In this document: positions 1 through 8,790 of the stretch, piece after piece
Position numbering within the stretch: the stretch's first letter is position 1
How the letters are laid out: each line of letters starts with the position of its first letter
Assembly (NCBI RefSeq): GCF_014705615.1
Contig: NZ_JACXJA010000034.1
Coordinates: 1 to 64,000 of the forward strand
DNA: 64,000 nucleotides
DNA from: Paenibacillus oceani
GTDB taxonomy: Bacteria; Bacillota; Bacilli; Paenibacillales; NBRC-103111
Reading direction: 5' to 3'
The notes under the pieces: generated by a model
The model's database searches: none
What the model saw: only the letters and a program-made list of their open reading frames with translations
Told to the model about the DNA's origin: nothing
Made by a program: the position numbers and the translations under genes

Positions 1-759
1 TTTTTTGATAGTATAAAAAAATTAAAATCTATTAATTTAATTCCAGTATTAATTGCTGAAAAATCAGATAGGGAGATTAAAATATGGTGTGAAAAAAATG
101 AAATAGAGTACAGCGTAGAATCCAGTATACAAATCATTAAAAAGAATAATATCAAAACTATATATGATCTTACAAGTAATTCAGAGGTACATTCGTTTTG
201 CTACAACGAGAAAATAGCGTATCTTCAACATGATTCATTTTTAACAGCATCCACGGTTGAAGGTGTTGATAATGTAATACAAAAAGTAACACTGCTTATC
301 CGGTTTTTTATTAGTATTAAAATGCATTTTGATAAAAGTACATCGATGAGTATCCGTGAAGAACCGAATGATATTAAGTTTATAAATATACCTATAAATC
401 CTTCTCCAAGAAACACGGGTAGAAGAAAAATACTTGTAAAAAAGGAATATGAATATAAATTTTCTTGCATTTCAGATACATTAGTTGGAATTAAAATGAA
501 GATAACTAATAATAAAACATGTGAATTGATGCTTGAATTGATTCCAGAAAACAGAAGAAATACGATCTTGAGATACTCTACGTATTACCTGAAAGAATTA
601 AATGATGGAAGATGGATAGAGTTTAAGTTTAACAAGCCGATTTATAATGTTAAATACAGTGAAATGATAATTAGGATAAGAAGTATAAGTGAGAATGTTG
701 AATTATTCTTAAGCGCTGATACAAAGAATATATATGCTGAAGCGATATATTGTGTTTAG
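1..759 (+). CDS. Unknown protein of the glycan locus, 5' end outside the window
   Basis: The frame is open from base 1 to a TAG at 757-759 with no start codon in a convincing position, so this is the C-terminal ~252 residues of a longer protein. I do not recognise the family. The last ~100 residues are rich in beta-strand-like alternation (for example YEYKFSCISDTLVGIKMKI) and resemble in style the C-terminal module of the next gene, so both may share a beta-sandwich attachment module; that is inference. Codon use is strongly AT-biased like the rest of the locus. The stop lies 15 nt before the next start, so it is probably co-transcribed with the methyltransferase. A methionine at 322 is an internal residue, not a likely start, because the frame is coding-like upstream of it. 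Confidence 0.6.
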   Translation, partial: FFDSIKKLKSINLIPVLIAEKSDREIKIWCEKNEIEYSVESSIQIIKKNNIKTIYDLTSNSEVHSFCYNEKIAYLQHDSFLTASTVEGVDNVIQKVTLLIRFFISIKMHFDKSTSMSIREEPNDIKFINIPINPSPRNTGRRKILVKKEYEYKFSCISDTLVGIKMKITNNKTCELMLELIPENRRNTILRYSTYYLKELNDGRWIEFKFNKPIYNVKYSEMIIRIRSISENVELFLSADTKNIYAEAIYCV

Positions 760-773
760 AGGGAGCTTACGAA

Positions 774-2549
774 ATGAAAATTGATGTAGGATGTGGCTTT
801 AATAAACAGCCAGGTTACGTTGGCGTTGATCGGTATGATACTCCCGATACTAAACTAATTTGTGATTTTGATAGTAATATACCGATCGAAGATAATTCTG
901 TAGAATACATTATGGCCTCGCATTCGTTAGAGCATGCCAACAACTTAATGAAGGTAATGGAGGAGTTATACAGGATATGCAAACATAAGGCCATTGTATG
1001 TATTGTTGCTCCTTATCATCAGACTAGTTTAAATATGGCTAATCCGTATCATAAACAAGTTTTTAACGAACATACACCACGGTTTTTCACAAAACATGCA
1101 TTAACAAATGTATCCTTTGCCGATTACTATTTCCCCCATGCAATATCTTGGGGATTAGGAGAAAGTGATAACAGTAATTTGCAAATAGATTTTAGATGTG
1201 TTAAGATGGAGTTTTTTTATTTCCCAGAATACAGAAGTATGAGTAATGATGAAAAAAGGAGATTAAGAAATACGTCCAATAATATTGTGGATCAGATTAT
1301 GTACCATTTGGTAGTAGTTAAAGAGAATATATCGGAAGAAGAGTTAGATTCTATATCTAAAGGATATCTAGAAGAGCCTGTTTATGTAACCATTAGGAAG
1401 TTAAGGGAGCAATGTGAGAATCTAGAATTCGAAAAGAACTCGTATCAGTTAGAAATTGATAAATTATTAAGTAGAGAGATGATACAGAAACAAGAGAAAG
1501 AGTTGCAACAGCAGGAGCAGATACAGCAACATCAAGAGCAGATACAGCAACATCAAGAGCAGATACAGCAACATCAAGAGCAGATACAGCAACATCAAGA
1601 GCAGATACAGCAACAACAAGAGCAGATACAGCAACAACAAGAGCAGATGCAGCAACAGCAAGAACGGATACTGCAACAGCAAGAGCAGATCCAGCAACAA
1701 CAAGAACAGATCCAGCAACATCAAGAACAGGTAGTAGACAATAATATCCCACATCAAGATGAGATGTTACAAGTCGGTGATTTAGCTAAAAAAATAATAA
1801 TTGATTTGAAAGATGTTTTAGATGAGTTGAAGATAAACTATAAAAATAAGCTTGTACAAAGAGAAAAAGAAATAATGAACCTAAACGATACTTATTCCAG
1901 TGCAATTATGGAAAAAAGTGACAGTATTCATAACCTAATGAGATTACATGAATTACAGACTGAAAGTTCTACAATATATAGCGAGAAAATATATGGGCTA
2001 TGGATTGAAAATATGTTGATTAAGCAAGGGAAATTGCGTCGGTTAATTAACCGTACCAAAAGATTTTTCCAGAGGAAGGAAGGGGATTTGAGCGCAATTA
2101 TTAATGAAGATTGTAGAGACGTTGTTAGTCAAAGTATACTGAACACAGATGTTAATTTAAATAATTATATATTACAGCTATCTAGTGTAATTATACCAGA
2201 TCATATCATTTACTATACAGTTACTCCGAAACTAAATGGTTGGAGTGGAATAGAAGTTATTTTTACAAATTATAGTACCAATTTGTCTTCAAAAATAATG
2301 GCGCTAGAAATATTAAGTGAAAATAACTTGATCTTAAGAACGATTTTTCTAGATAGTTTCGAAATAAAACATAATAAGCCAACCAAGATATACTTTGATC
2401 AAATTGAGGATTCTGCTATGCAAAAATACTTTATAAGATATGTATCAACATCACCAAGCATATGGGGAATCCAAACCTATGAATGGAATAAGTATAACTG
2501 GAGGGGGACAAAGCAAACAGTGTTTTGTGGATCACTTGTGTATAATTAA
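774..2549 (+). CDS. SAM-dependent methyltransferase with long heptad coiled coil
   Basis: 591 residues. The start at 774 is preceded by gagggag at a good distance; an in-frame ATG at 750 overlaps the previous gene and lacks one. Residues ~1-150 are a class I methyltransferase fold: motif I is DVGCGFNKQPGYVGVD, and the later DNSVEYIMASHSLEH segment is typical of methyltransferases in polysaccharide loci. Residues ~245-320 are an almost perfect seven-residue repeat (QEQIQQH variants), predicted to form a long parallel coiled coil, followed by more helix and a positively charged stretch (RRLINRTKRFFQRK). The last ~120 residues look like a beta-rich module. In E. coli O9a, WbdD caps the O-antigen and its coiled coil sets chain length; a similar capping or ruler role here is inference only. 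Neighbours are rhamnose-synthesis and glycosyltransferase genes. Confidence 0.75.
   Translation: MKIDVGCGFNKQPGYVGVDRYDTPDTKLICDFDSNIPIEDNSVEYIMASHSLEHANNLMKVMEELYRICKHKAIVCIVAPYHQTSLNMANPYHKQVFNEHTPRFFTKHALTNVSFADYYFPHAISWGLGESDNSNLQIDFRCVKMEFFYFPEYRSMSNDEKRRLRNTSNNIVDQIMYHLVVVKENISEEELDSISKGYLEEPVYVTIRKLREQCENLEFEKNSYQLEIDKLLSREMIQKQEKELQQQEQIQQHQEQIQQHQEQIQQHQEQIQQHQEQIQQQQEQIQQQQEQMQQQQERILQQQEQIQQQQEQIQQHQEQVVDNNIPHQDEMLQVGDLAKKIIIDLKDVLDELKINYKNKLVQREKEIMNLNDTYSSAIMEKSDSIHNLMRLHELQTESSTIYSEKIYGLWIENMLIKQGKLRRLINRTKRFFQRKEGDLSAIINEDCRDVVSQSILNTDVNLNNYILQLSSVIIPDHIIYYTVTPKLNGWSGIEVIFTNYSTNLSSKIMALEILSENNLILRTIFLDSFEIKHNKPTKIYFDQIEDSAMQKYFIRYVSTSPSIWGIQTYEWNKYNWRGTKQTVFCGSLVYN
1506..1733 (+). 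repeat. In-frame 21-bp tandem repeat encoding heptads
   Basis: About ten tandem copies of a 21-nt unit of the type caagagcagatacagcaaca, encoding QEQIQQH/Q heptads inside the methyltransferase gene. The 5' copies are near-identical at DNA level, and the 3' copies diverge at the sixth and seventh codons. Being a multiple of three, copy-number change by slippage would lengthen or shorten the coiled coil without a frameshift. Confidence 0.9.
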
Positions 2550-2586
2550 ATTATTATTAAATAAATAAATTGCGAATAGAGGAAAT

Positions 2587-3615
2587 ATGAATAAAATATG
2601 GAAAATGATATTAATAATAGTAATAAACATGTCATTGATGATAATGTTAGTTGTCACAGTAAAAGATGAAATAAAAAAGCATATTGATGTAAAGGAAGCC
2701 GAGGAAACTGATGTTTTGACTCTTCTTCACAATGATAATCAAGTATTATATGAGAAATCGACATTAAAGCAAGAATATATAGCAGATAGTAAAATTGATG
2801 CTGGAAAAATAGTAACAAACAATAGTGTTTTGAGCTCATTTGACACGATTAACCCTGTGTCTGAACATGTATTTCTAGCATCAGGATGGATATATGCAGA
2901 CGAAGATGTATTAATCGATTCTGTTATTTTTGTTGATAGTAGTGATAACATAGTTGGAGCTGCTAATTATGGGTTTGACAGACCCGGGCTTTCTCAAGCC
3001 TTACAAAAAGCAAACGCGGATAAAAGTGGTTGGAAAGGATATATATATTTGAAAGAACAAACAACAACAACTATTAGAGCATATGGAAAAATAAAGAATA
3101 CTAATGAGTTAATATTAATTAAATCTGAAAAGCAAATTGAGATGAAAGGTAATATTGTTGTAAAGGAAGCCGAGGAAACTGATGTTTTGACTCTTCTTCA
3201 CAATGATAATCAAGTATTATATGAGAAATCGACATTAAAGCAAGAATATAAAGCAAATAGTAAAATCAATGCTGAAAAAATAGTAACAAACACTTTGAGC
3301 TCATTTGATTCGATTATCCCTGTCTCTGAATATGTATTTCTTGCAACAGGATGGATATATGCAGGTGAAGATGTATTAATTGATTCCGTTATTTTTGTTG
3401 ATAGTAGTGATAACATAGTTGGAGCTGCTAATTACGGGTATGACAGACCGGGGCTTTCTCAAGCCTTACAAAAAACAAACGCAGACAAAAGTGGTTGGCA
3501 AGGATATATATATTTGAAAGAAAAGACAACAACAACGATTAGGGCATACGGGAGAATAAAGAATACCAATGAGTTGGTGTTAATTAATTCAGAAAAGCAA
3601 ATTGAATTTCCATGA
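2587..3615 (+). CDS. Membrane-anchored protein with two copies of one unknown domain
   Basis: 342 residues with an N-terminal hydrophobic segment (residues ~5-25, MILIIVINMSLMIMLVVTV) that looks like a signal anchor; the rest would be outside the cell. It contains two tandem copies of a ~155-residue domain, starting at residues ~35 and ~192, each with the motifs TDVLTLLHNDNQ, FLASGWIYA, DSVIFVDSSDNIVGAANYG and DRPGLSQAL. I do not recognise the family. FxxxGW and FVDSSDNIV alternation suggests a beta-sandwich, possibly carbohydrate-related. It sits between the methyltransferase and rfbC, which suggests a role in surface glycan assembly or display. The start at 2587 follows agagga. Confidence 0.7.
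   Translation: MNKIWKMILIIVINMSLMIMLVVTVKDEIKKHIDVKEAEETDVLTLLHNDNQVLYEKSTLKQEYIADSKIDAGKIVTNNSVLSSFDTINPVSEHVFLASGWIYADEDVLIDSVIFVDSSDNIVGAANYGFDRPGLSQALQKANADKSGWKGYIYLKEQTTTTIRAYGKIKNTNELILIKSEKQIEMKGNIVVKEAEETDVLTLLHNDNQVLYEKSTLKQEYKANSKINAEKIVTNTLSSFDSIIPVSEYVFLATGWIYAGEDVLIDSVIFVDSSDNIVGAANYGYDRPGLSQALQKTNADKSGWQGYIYLKEKTTTTIRAYGRIKNTNELVLINSEKQIEFP
2689..3612 (+). repeat. Recent tandem duplication of a ~471-bp coding unit
   Basis: The segment from 2689 to 3159 is repeated from 3160 to ~3612 with long runs of identical DNA, including the first ~80 nt of each unit. The second copy lacks three codons near 3290 and has scattered substitutions. High DNA identity, including at third positions, points to a recent duplication or ongoing gene conversion. 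Confidence 0.9.
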
Positions 3616-3632
3616 TTAGGGGGCGAGAAACC

Positions 3633-4175
3633 ATGAAAATAAAAAAGCTGGAACTAGAAGGGCTAATGATAATCGAACCAAAAGTTCATGGTGACATTAG
3701 AGGCTTCTTTATGGAAAGTTATAACGAACAAATTTTCGGGGAATTGAATATTGATTATAAATTTGTTCAAGATAATCATTCCTTGTCTGCAGAGGAGGGG
3801 GTAGTTCGAGGGCTTCATTACCAATTGCCTCCAAAATCGCAAACAAAACTCGTGAGAGTTATATCAGGTGCGATTTATGATGTGGTTGTGGATATTCAAA
3901 GATATTCACCAACATTCGGTCAATGGGTAGGAGTCATTTTAAGCGAATATAATAAAAGGCAGTTATTGGTACCTAAAGGTTTTGCACATGGTTTTTGTAC
4001 ATTAGTTCCCAATACACAGGTTATATACAAGGTCGACGAGTATTATTCACCTGATCATGATCGTGGGATACTATGGAATGATCCGGCACTACGCATTGAT
4101 TGGCCAACAAGTAATCCAATTCTTTCGGAAAAAGATAAATTGCATCCTGTACTAAACGTAGCAGATTTAGATTGA
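3633..4175 (+). CDS. rfbC: dTDP-4-dehydrorhamnose 3,5-epimerase
   Basis: 180 residues, the usual family length. It epimerises C3 and C5 of dTDP-4-keto-6-deoxyglucose, the third step of dTDP-L-rhamnose synthesis, in the cytoplasm. Recognisable signatures are HGDIRGFFMESYN, VRGLHYQLPP with the catalytic-type histidine, and LVPKGFAHGF in the cupin fold. The start at 3633 follows a ggggg-containing ribosome site; the in-frame ATG at 3612 overlaps the previous gene. It is followed after 13 nt by rfbB. rfbA and rfbD are not in the window and should lie upstream or elsewhere. Confidence 0.95.
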   Translation: MKIKKLELEGLMIIEPKVHGDIRGFFMESYNEQIFGELNIDYKFVQDNHSLSAEEGVVRGLHYQLPPKSQTKLVRVISGAIYDVVVDIQRYSPTFGQWVGVILSEYNKRQLLVPKGFAHGFCTLVPNTQVIYKVDEYYSPDHDRGILWNDPALRIDWPTSNPILSEKDKLHPVLNVADLD

Positions 4176-4188
4176 GGAGGATACTATA

Positions 4189-5199
4189 GTGAGATTAGTT
4201 ATTACCGGTGGAGCTGGATTTATTGGAAGCAATTTTATTTTATATATGATGGAAAAATACCCAACGTATAAAATTATAAATATCGATACTTTAACCTATG
4301 CAGGTAACTTAGAAAATCTGAAGGAAGTAGAGAATCACTCGAATTATAAATTTATTAAAGCAGATATCAACGATGTAAATGCCATGAATAGCGTATTCCA
4401 AGAGGGGATAGATGCAGTCATTAATTTTGCAGCTGAGTCCCATGTGGACAGAAGCATTCTTCAACCCGAGGTATTTGTAAGAACAAATGTCCTGGGAACT
4501 CAAGTATTGCTAGAGGCATCAAAGAAATACAATGTTAGCAAGTATGTGCAAGTATCCACTGATGAGGTTTACGGGTCTTTAGGTAAAACGGGTTATTTTA
4601 GAGAAGAAACACCAATAGCACCAAATAGCCCCTATTCTGCGAGTAAAGCAGGGGGAGATTTACTAGTTAGAGCATATTATGAAACATATAATATGCCAGT
4701 AAATATAACAAGGTGCTCTAATAACTATGGCCCATATCAATTCCCGGAAAAACTAATTCCTTTGATGCTTACAAATGCTCTCGATGACAGGAGTCTCCCT
4801 GTTTATGGAGATGGGCTTAATGTTAGAGATTGGCTTTATGTTGAAGATCATTGTAGTGCAATTGATCTTGTATTACATGAAGGGAAAATCGGTGAGGTAT
4901 ATAACATAGGTGGAAACAACGAGAAAACAAATATTGAAATAGTTAACACCTTAATAAATGAACTAGGTAAGTCAAGTTCGTTGATTAAGTATGTACAGGA
5001 TAGATTAGGACATGACCGAAGATATGCAATAGATGCCACAAAAATAACTAGGGATCTCGGATGGAAACCGAAGCATAACTTCAATACAGGAATTAAAGAT
5101 ACTATTGAATGGTATTTGAAAAATAAAGAATGGTGGGAACGAATTCAGTCAGGAAAATATCAGAATTACTATGAAAATCGATATGGAGCCCTTAAGTAA
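4189..5199 (+). CDS. rfbB: dTDP-glucose 4,6-dehydratase
   Basis: 336 residues, full length. It converts dTDP-glucose to dTDP-4-keto-6-deoxyglucose using bound NAD. Visible motifs are the Rossmann glycine motif GGAGFIGSNF at the N-terminus, STDEVYG, and the SDR catalytic YSASK. It starts with GTG at 4189 after a strong gaggagg. It lies between rfbC and a glycosyltransferase whose ATG begins immediately after its stop, so the genes form one operon supplying dTDP-rhamnose for the neighbouring transferases. Confidence 0.97.
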   Translation: MRLVITGGAGFIGSNFILYMMEKYPTYKIINIDTLTYAGNLENLKEVENHSNYKFIKADINDVNAMNSVFQEGIDAVINFAAESHVDRSILQPEVFVRTNVLGTQVLLEASKKYNVSKYVQVSTDEVYGSLGKTGYFREETPIAPNSPYSASKAGGDLLVRAYYETYNMPVNITRCSNNYGPYQFPEKLIPLMLTNALDDRSLPVYGDGLNVRDWLYVEDHCSAIDLVLHEGKIGEVYNIGGNNEKTNIEIVNTLINELGKSSSLIKYVQDRLGHDRRYAIDATKITRDLGWKPKHNFNTGIKDTIEWYLKNKEWWERIQSGKYQNYYENRYGALK

Positions 5200-6132
5200 A
5201 TGAATTATTCAGTTACAGTTCATATTGTCACATACAATAGTGAACGTTATATTGCTAACTGTATAAATTCTTTGGAAGGTCAAACTTACCCCATAGAAAG
5301 AATATTCGTACTAGATAATGCTTCCAAGGATGATACTAAAAATGTAGTAAATCAGTTCAGTAAAGTGCTTTTCTTTCAAAATGAGAATAACAGGGGGTTT
5401 GCTCCAGCTCATAATGACTTAATCCGAATGACCAATAGTGATTTTGTTCTAGTACTTAATCCTGATGTGATACTTGATCCAAATTATATAAGTAAAATTA
5501 TTGATAAAATGCAGTCAAATCCGCAGCTAGGAAGCGCAACAGGAACGCTACTATTACAATCGAATACAAGTCTAGTTGATAGTACAGGGATAACAATCGA
5601 AAAATCCAGACGTGCTTTTGATCGAGGCGCAGGTGATAATGCCGAGAAATGGAAATGCTCAAGTGAGATTTTTGGAGTCTCAGGTGCGGCAGCAGTTTAT
5701 AGGAGAACAATGATTGAAGATCTTTCCTTTGAAGGTGACTTTTTTGACAGTGATTTTTTTGCATATAAAGAAGACGTAGATGTTTCATGGAGAGCTAATT
5801 TACTTGGATGGAAGGCTTATTATGTTAACGATGCTATAGGTTATCATGTGCGAGGATGGCAACAAGGAAAACGAAGCCAACAACCATTGTTTATTAGAAA
5901 GAAGTCATATATTAATCGATATAAAATGATATTTAAAAATGAGACATTTAATGGTTTTGCAAAAGATTTTTTTTATATTACTTTTTATGAGATTATTAGT
6001 AATACCTATATTCTTATAAAAGAGCCGAAGGTATTGGTAGCTTGGTTTGATTTCTATAGATCTATTCCTGCGCTGCTCAGGAAAAGAAAGTGGATTCAAA
6101 AAAGAAAACGAAACTTAACACAATTTCTGTAG
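5200..6132 (+). CDS. Family 2 glycosyltransferase, probable rhamnosyltransferase
   Basis: 310 residues with a GT-A fold of the GT2 family. The N-terminal nucleotide-binding segment reads VTVHIVTYNSERYIANCINS, followed by VLDNASKDDT and a DxD-equivalent NPD at residues ~87-89. AYKEDVDVSWRANLLGWK is the acceptor and catalytic region of WbbL-like rhamnosyltransferases. It has no transmembrane segment and so is expected to act on a lipid-linked glycan at the inner membrane face. The ATG directly abuts the rfbB stop, and the next transferase begins 8 nt after its own stop. Linkage and acceptor cannot be read from sequence. Confidence 0.85.
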   Translation: MNYSVTVHIVTYNSERYIANCINSLEGQTYPIERIFVLDNASKDDTKNVVNQFSKVLFFQNENNRGFAPAHNDLIRMTNSDFVLVLNPDVILDPNYISKIIDKMQSNPQLGSATGTLLLQSNTSLVDSTGITIEKSRRAFDRGAGDNAEKWKCSSEIFGVSGAAAVYRRTMIEDLSFEGDFFDSDFFAYKEDVDVSWRANLLGWKAYYVNDAIGYHVRGWQQGKRSQQPLFIRKKSYINRYKMIFKNETFNGFAKDFFYITFYEIISNTYILIKEPKVLVAWFDFYRSIPALLRKRKWIQKRKRNLTQFL

Positions 6133-6139
6133 GAGTAAA

Positions 6140-7081
6140 ATGGACGTTTCAATTATAATAGTTAATTATAATACCAAGCAACTAACTAGTAATTGTATAA
6201 ATTCTCTCATACACTCCAAATGTACTGATCCTACTTATGAAATAATACTTGTTGATAATGCTTCATACGATGGATCTGTCGAAGAAATAACGAGCAAATA
6301 CCCAGAAGTAAAGGTTATAAAAAATACAGAGAATTTTGGTTTTGCAAAAGCAAATAATCAAGGAATTGCTATAGCATCGGGAAAATATATCCTTCTTCTT
6401 AACTCTGATACCATAGTCGAACCAGGTACACTAGGCACAATAATTAGCTTCATGGATGAAAATCCTAAGATTGGGGCATCCGGCTGTAAAGTAGTACTCC
6501 CGGATGGCTCCCTAGATAAAGCATGCCGAAGAGGCTTTCCAACGCCTCTAACGACTTTTTATTACGTATCCGGATTGTCGAAATTATTCCCTAAAAGTCC
6601 GCACTTTAACGCTTACCATATGGAATACCTGAGTGAAGACGATTCTTATCCTGTAGATTGTTTGGTTGGAGCGTTCATGATGGTAAGACGAGAGGTAATC
6701 GATCAAGTTGGTATGCTAGATGAACGGTTCTTTATGTACTTCGAGGACACAGACTGGTGCTACCGCATCCAGCAAGCAGGGTGGATCAATTATTATTACC
6801 CTATGACTCAGATCACCCATTTTAAAAGAGGCAGTAGTCGTGGCAGACCATTCCGCATAACTTATGAGTTTCACCGTGCTATGAAGATGTTTTATGATAA
6901 ACACTACCGGAAGCAATATCCTTTTTGGGTTACACTTCTCATGTATGCGGGGATTACGGTAAAGTTTGGAGCTACAGTAGCCAAAGATCAAATATGGAAA
7001 CTGTTTCAACAAGCGAAGCCCTCCAAGAAAAAAGCACCGACACCCGGCGAAAATTCAAAAGTAATTAATGCAGGAAAATAA
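6140..7081 (+). CDS. Family 2 glycosyltransferase, probable rhamnosyltransferase
   Basis: 313 residues, paralogous to the preceding transferase. Motifs are SIIIVNYNTKQLTSNCINS, LVDNASYDGS, LLLNSDTIVEPG (NSD as the DxD equivalent) and YFEDTDWCYRIQQAGW. The last ~30 residues are lysine-rich. It closes the plus-strand glycan operon and is followed at once by a hairpin. The base composition changes inside the gene: the first ~330 nt are AT-rich like the rest of the locus, while sequence after ~6460 is clearly GC-richer, as if the gene were a hybrid formed by recombination. Confidence 0.88.
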   Translation: MDVSIIIVNYNTKQLTSNCINSLIHSKCTDPTYEIILVDNASYDGSVEEITSKYPEVKVIKNTENFGFAKANNQGIAIASGKYILLLNSDTIVEPGTLGTIISFMDENPKIGASGCKVVLPDGSLDKACRRGFPTPLTTFYYVSGLSKLFPKSPHFNAYHMEYLSEDDSYPVDCLVGAFMMVRREVIDQVGMLDERFFMYFEDTDWCYRIQQAGWINYYYPMTQITHFKRGSSRGRPFRITYEFHRAMKMFYDKHYRKQYPFWVTLLMYAGITVKFGATVAKDQIWKLFQQAKPSKKKAPTPGENSKVINAGK

Positions 7082-7120
7082 ACAGGCCGTCAGCAATTTT
7101 TTTATGCAGACGGTCTGTTT
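7080..7120. terminator. Bidirectional intrinsic terminator between convergent genes
   Basis: A 12-bp stem, aaacaggccgtc pairing with gacggtctgttt (one G-T pair), with T-rich sequence on both sides. It lies between the stop of the last plus-strand transferase and the stop of the minus-strand sugar transferase, and can serve both. Confidence 0.8.
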
Positions 7121-7123
7121 GTA

Positions 7124-8629
7124 TTAATATGCTCCTTCGCCCTTCAGAACAACCGGTATTGTCTTAAGAAGGATTTTAAACTCCATAGATAAACTCCATC
7201 GCTCGATGTAATAAATATCCAGCTTAACCCATTCATCAAAAGGTAAATCGCTTCTACCACTGACCTGCCAGAGCCCAGTAATGCCAGGTCTTACATCGAA
7301 TCTACGCCATTGGTAGTCGGAGTACTGCTCTACCTCATTTGGTAATGGTGGGCGCGGCCCAATCAGACTCATTTGTCCAAATAATACATTAAACAATTGA
7401 GGCAACTCATCTAGGGAATACTTGCGAATAAACCGGCCAACGCGAGTTATACGAGGGTCGTTTTTTATTTTAAACACAGGACCATCCGCTTCATTTTTAT
7501 TTTGAAGCGAAGCTTTCAATGCTTCTGCATTGGCTACCATAGACCGAAACTTCAACATATGAAAGGGTGCGCCGTTTTTCCCGATCCGTCTTTGCTTTAT
7601 AATAATTGGTCCTCTAGAATCTATTTTAATCCAGGCTGCAATAAGAATTAAGATTGGAGATATTAGGATTATTCCAAGTGCAGATAGTATAAAATCGGCG
7701 CTTCTCTTCATAAACCAGTTAATTCCCCGCAAAGGAGTCCGTACTATTTCAATACATGGATAATCGAATGCATGGTCAAAAGATACACTTGATGTCACGA
7801 GTTCAAATAATTCCGGAATAATCTTGATTTGTACATCGTATTTCCTGACACTTGTAATCAATTTATTAATAACTCCACGTTCTGAAGGAATCGTGATATA
7901 AATTTCATGTATTTTGTGTTTTTGGACGAGTTTCTCAATATGCGGGATTGTTCCCAGAATTTGCTTCCCAGTCTTATAGTCATCTAAAAACCCGATAAAC
8001 CGGCTGCTGCTTGTTTTGTTGGCATTCAGGTTATCTCGTATTTGTTCGCCGATTCGTCCGGCGCCGATGATTAGGACGTTTTTATTGTAGTGCTTAGTTT
8101 TTCTTAGGGCCATAAGTATTCCAAATCGCATTAGTCTAGATAAGAAGAAGCTAATGGCCATCAGGATAGCTAATACGAGAATGAGTACACGAGAGTAAAT
8201 AATACTTGTTTTTAGAAAAAATATGATACCAAGCGCGATCAGAAAGGAGATAGCTATTGCTTTGGAAGCTGTAAACATATCATCGATTAACTTAATATCT
8301 CGGTCCCATCTATACATTCCCCGTTGGTAAAGGGTCCCAGTGTAAATGGTAAAGATAATGCTAAGCAATAAAGCATACTCTGCTGTAACTGGTATTTGCT
8401 GCAAGCTGTAAATGAAGTTGCTCCAATCGATGGCACCGTAATCTGTGGCGACTTTGTAATGGAAGAGTAACAAGAAGCTCAGGAGATACAGGAGATACTC
8501 GACAGCGATGAGGCCGATATTCAATATCATTTCTATACGCAATGTCTTTTTCTTGTAGGCAACTATATCTTCTGCAATCAATAAATGGCCCGGTTTTAAG
8601 TTTTTATTCATCTGAGCCTGAAAACTCAT
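7124..8629 (-). CDS. Polyprenyl-phosphate sugar-1-phosphate transferase (WbaP/WcaJ type)
   Basis: 501 residues. The N-terminal half has about five hydrophobic segments (residues ~30-55, 75-100, 115-165) and a CoA-binding-like Rossmann region (VLIIGAGRIGEQIRDNLNAN). The C-terminal half is the bacterial sugar transferase domain: KRSADFILSALGIILISP membrane hairpin, FHMLKFRSM, LDELPQLFNVL, GPRPPLPNE, RPGITGLWQVSGRS. The family transfers a sugar-1-phosphate from a nucleotide sugar to undecaprenyl phosphate, the first step in building exopolysaccharide or S-layer glycans. The start at 8629 is preceded by aggag. It faces the glycan operon convergently and probably primes the same glycan. Confidence 0.92.
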   Translation of the reverse strand: MSFQAQMNKNLKPGHLLIAEDIVAYKKKTLRIEMILNIGLIAVEYLLYLLSFLLLFHYKVATDYGAIDWSNFIYSLQQIPVTAEYALLLSIIFTIYTGTLYQRGMYRWDRDIKLIDDMFTASKAIAISFLIALGIIFFLKTSIIYSRVLILVLAILMAISFFLSRLMRFGILMALRKTKHYNKNVLIIGAGRIGEQIRDNLNANKTSSSRFIGFLDDYKTGKQILGTIPHIEKLVQKHKIHEIYITIPSERGVINKLITSVRKYDVQIKIIPELFELVTSSVSFDHAFDYPCIEIVRTPLRGINWFMKRSADFILSALGIILISPILILIAAWIKIDSRGPIIIKQRRIGKNGAPFHMLKFRSMVANAEALKASLQNKNEADGPVFKIKNDPRITRVGRFIRKYSLDELPQLFNVLFGQMSLIGPRPPLPNEVEQYSDYQWRRFDVRPGITGLWQVSGRSDLPFDEWVKLDIYYIERWSLSMEFKILLKTIPVVLKGEGAY

Positions 8630-8722
8630 GGACTACGCTCCTGACATATCTTAGTTCATTGATATTAATTATAGCATAGATGAAGCAATCAATTCCTTAA
8701 TTAAATGGTTGGTCATCCCCCG

Positions 8723-8751
8723 GCATATTTGTCCACCCCCCCACATACACA
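8723..8751 (+). promoter_or_regulatory. SigE-like sporulation promoter for the ydcC-like gene
   Basis: GCATATT at 8723-8729, 14 nt, then CATACACA at 8744-8751. This fits the mother-cell SigE consensus (KMATATT, N14, CATACAHT) at all but the last position. It lies ~40 nt upstream of the lipoprotein start. From memory, B. subtilis ydcC belongs to the SigE regulon, which supports the call. Confidence 0.6.
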
Positions 8752-8790
8752 TGGTACAAGTAATCATTAATCGTGTGAGGGGTGGATGGA

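Noticed and set aside
1393-1757. Two long minus-strand frames opposite the heptad repeats
   Set aside because: They translate to Leu- or Val/Ser-only periodic sequence created by the 21-bp repeat of the real plus-strand gene and have no ribosome sites.
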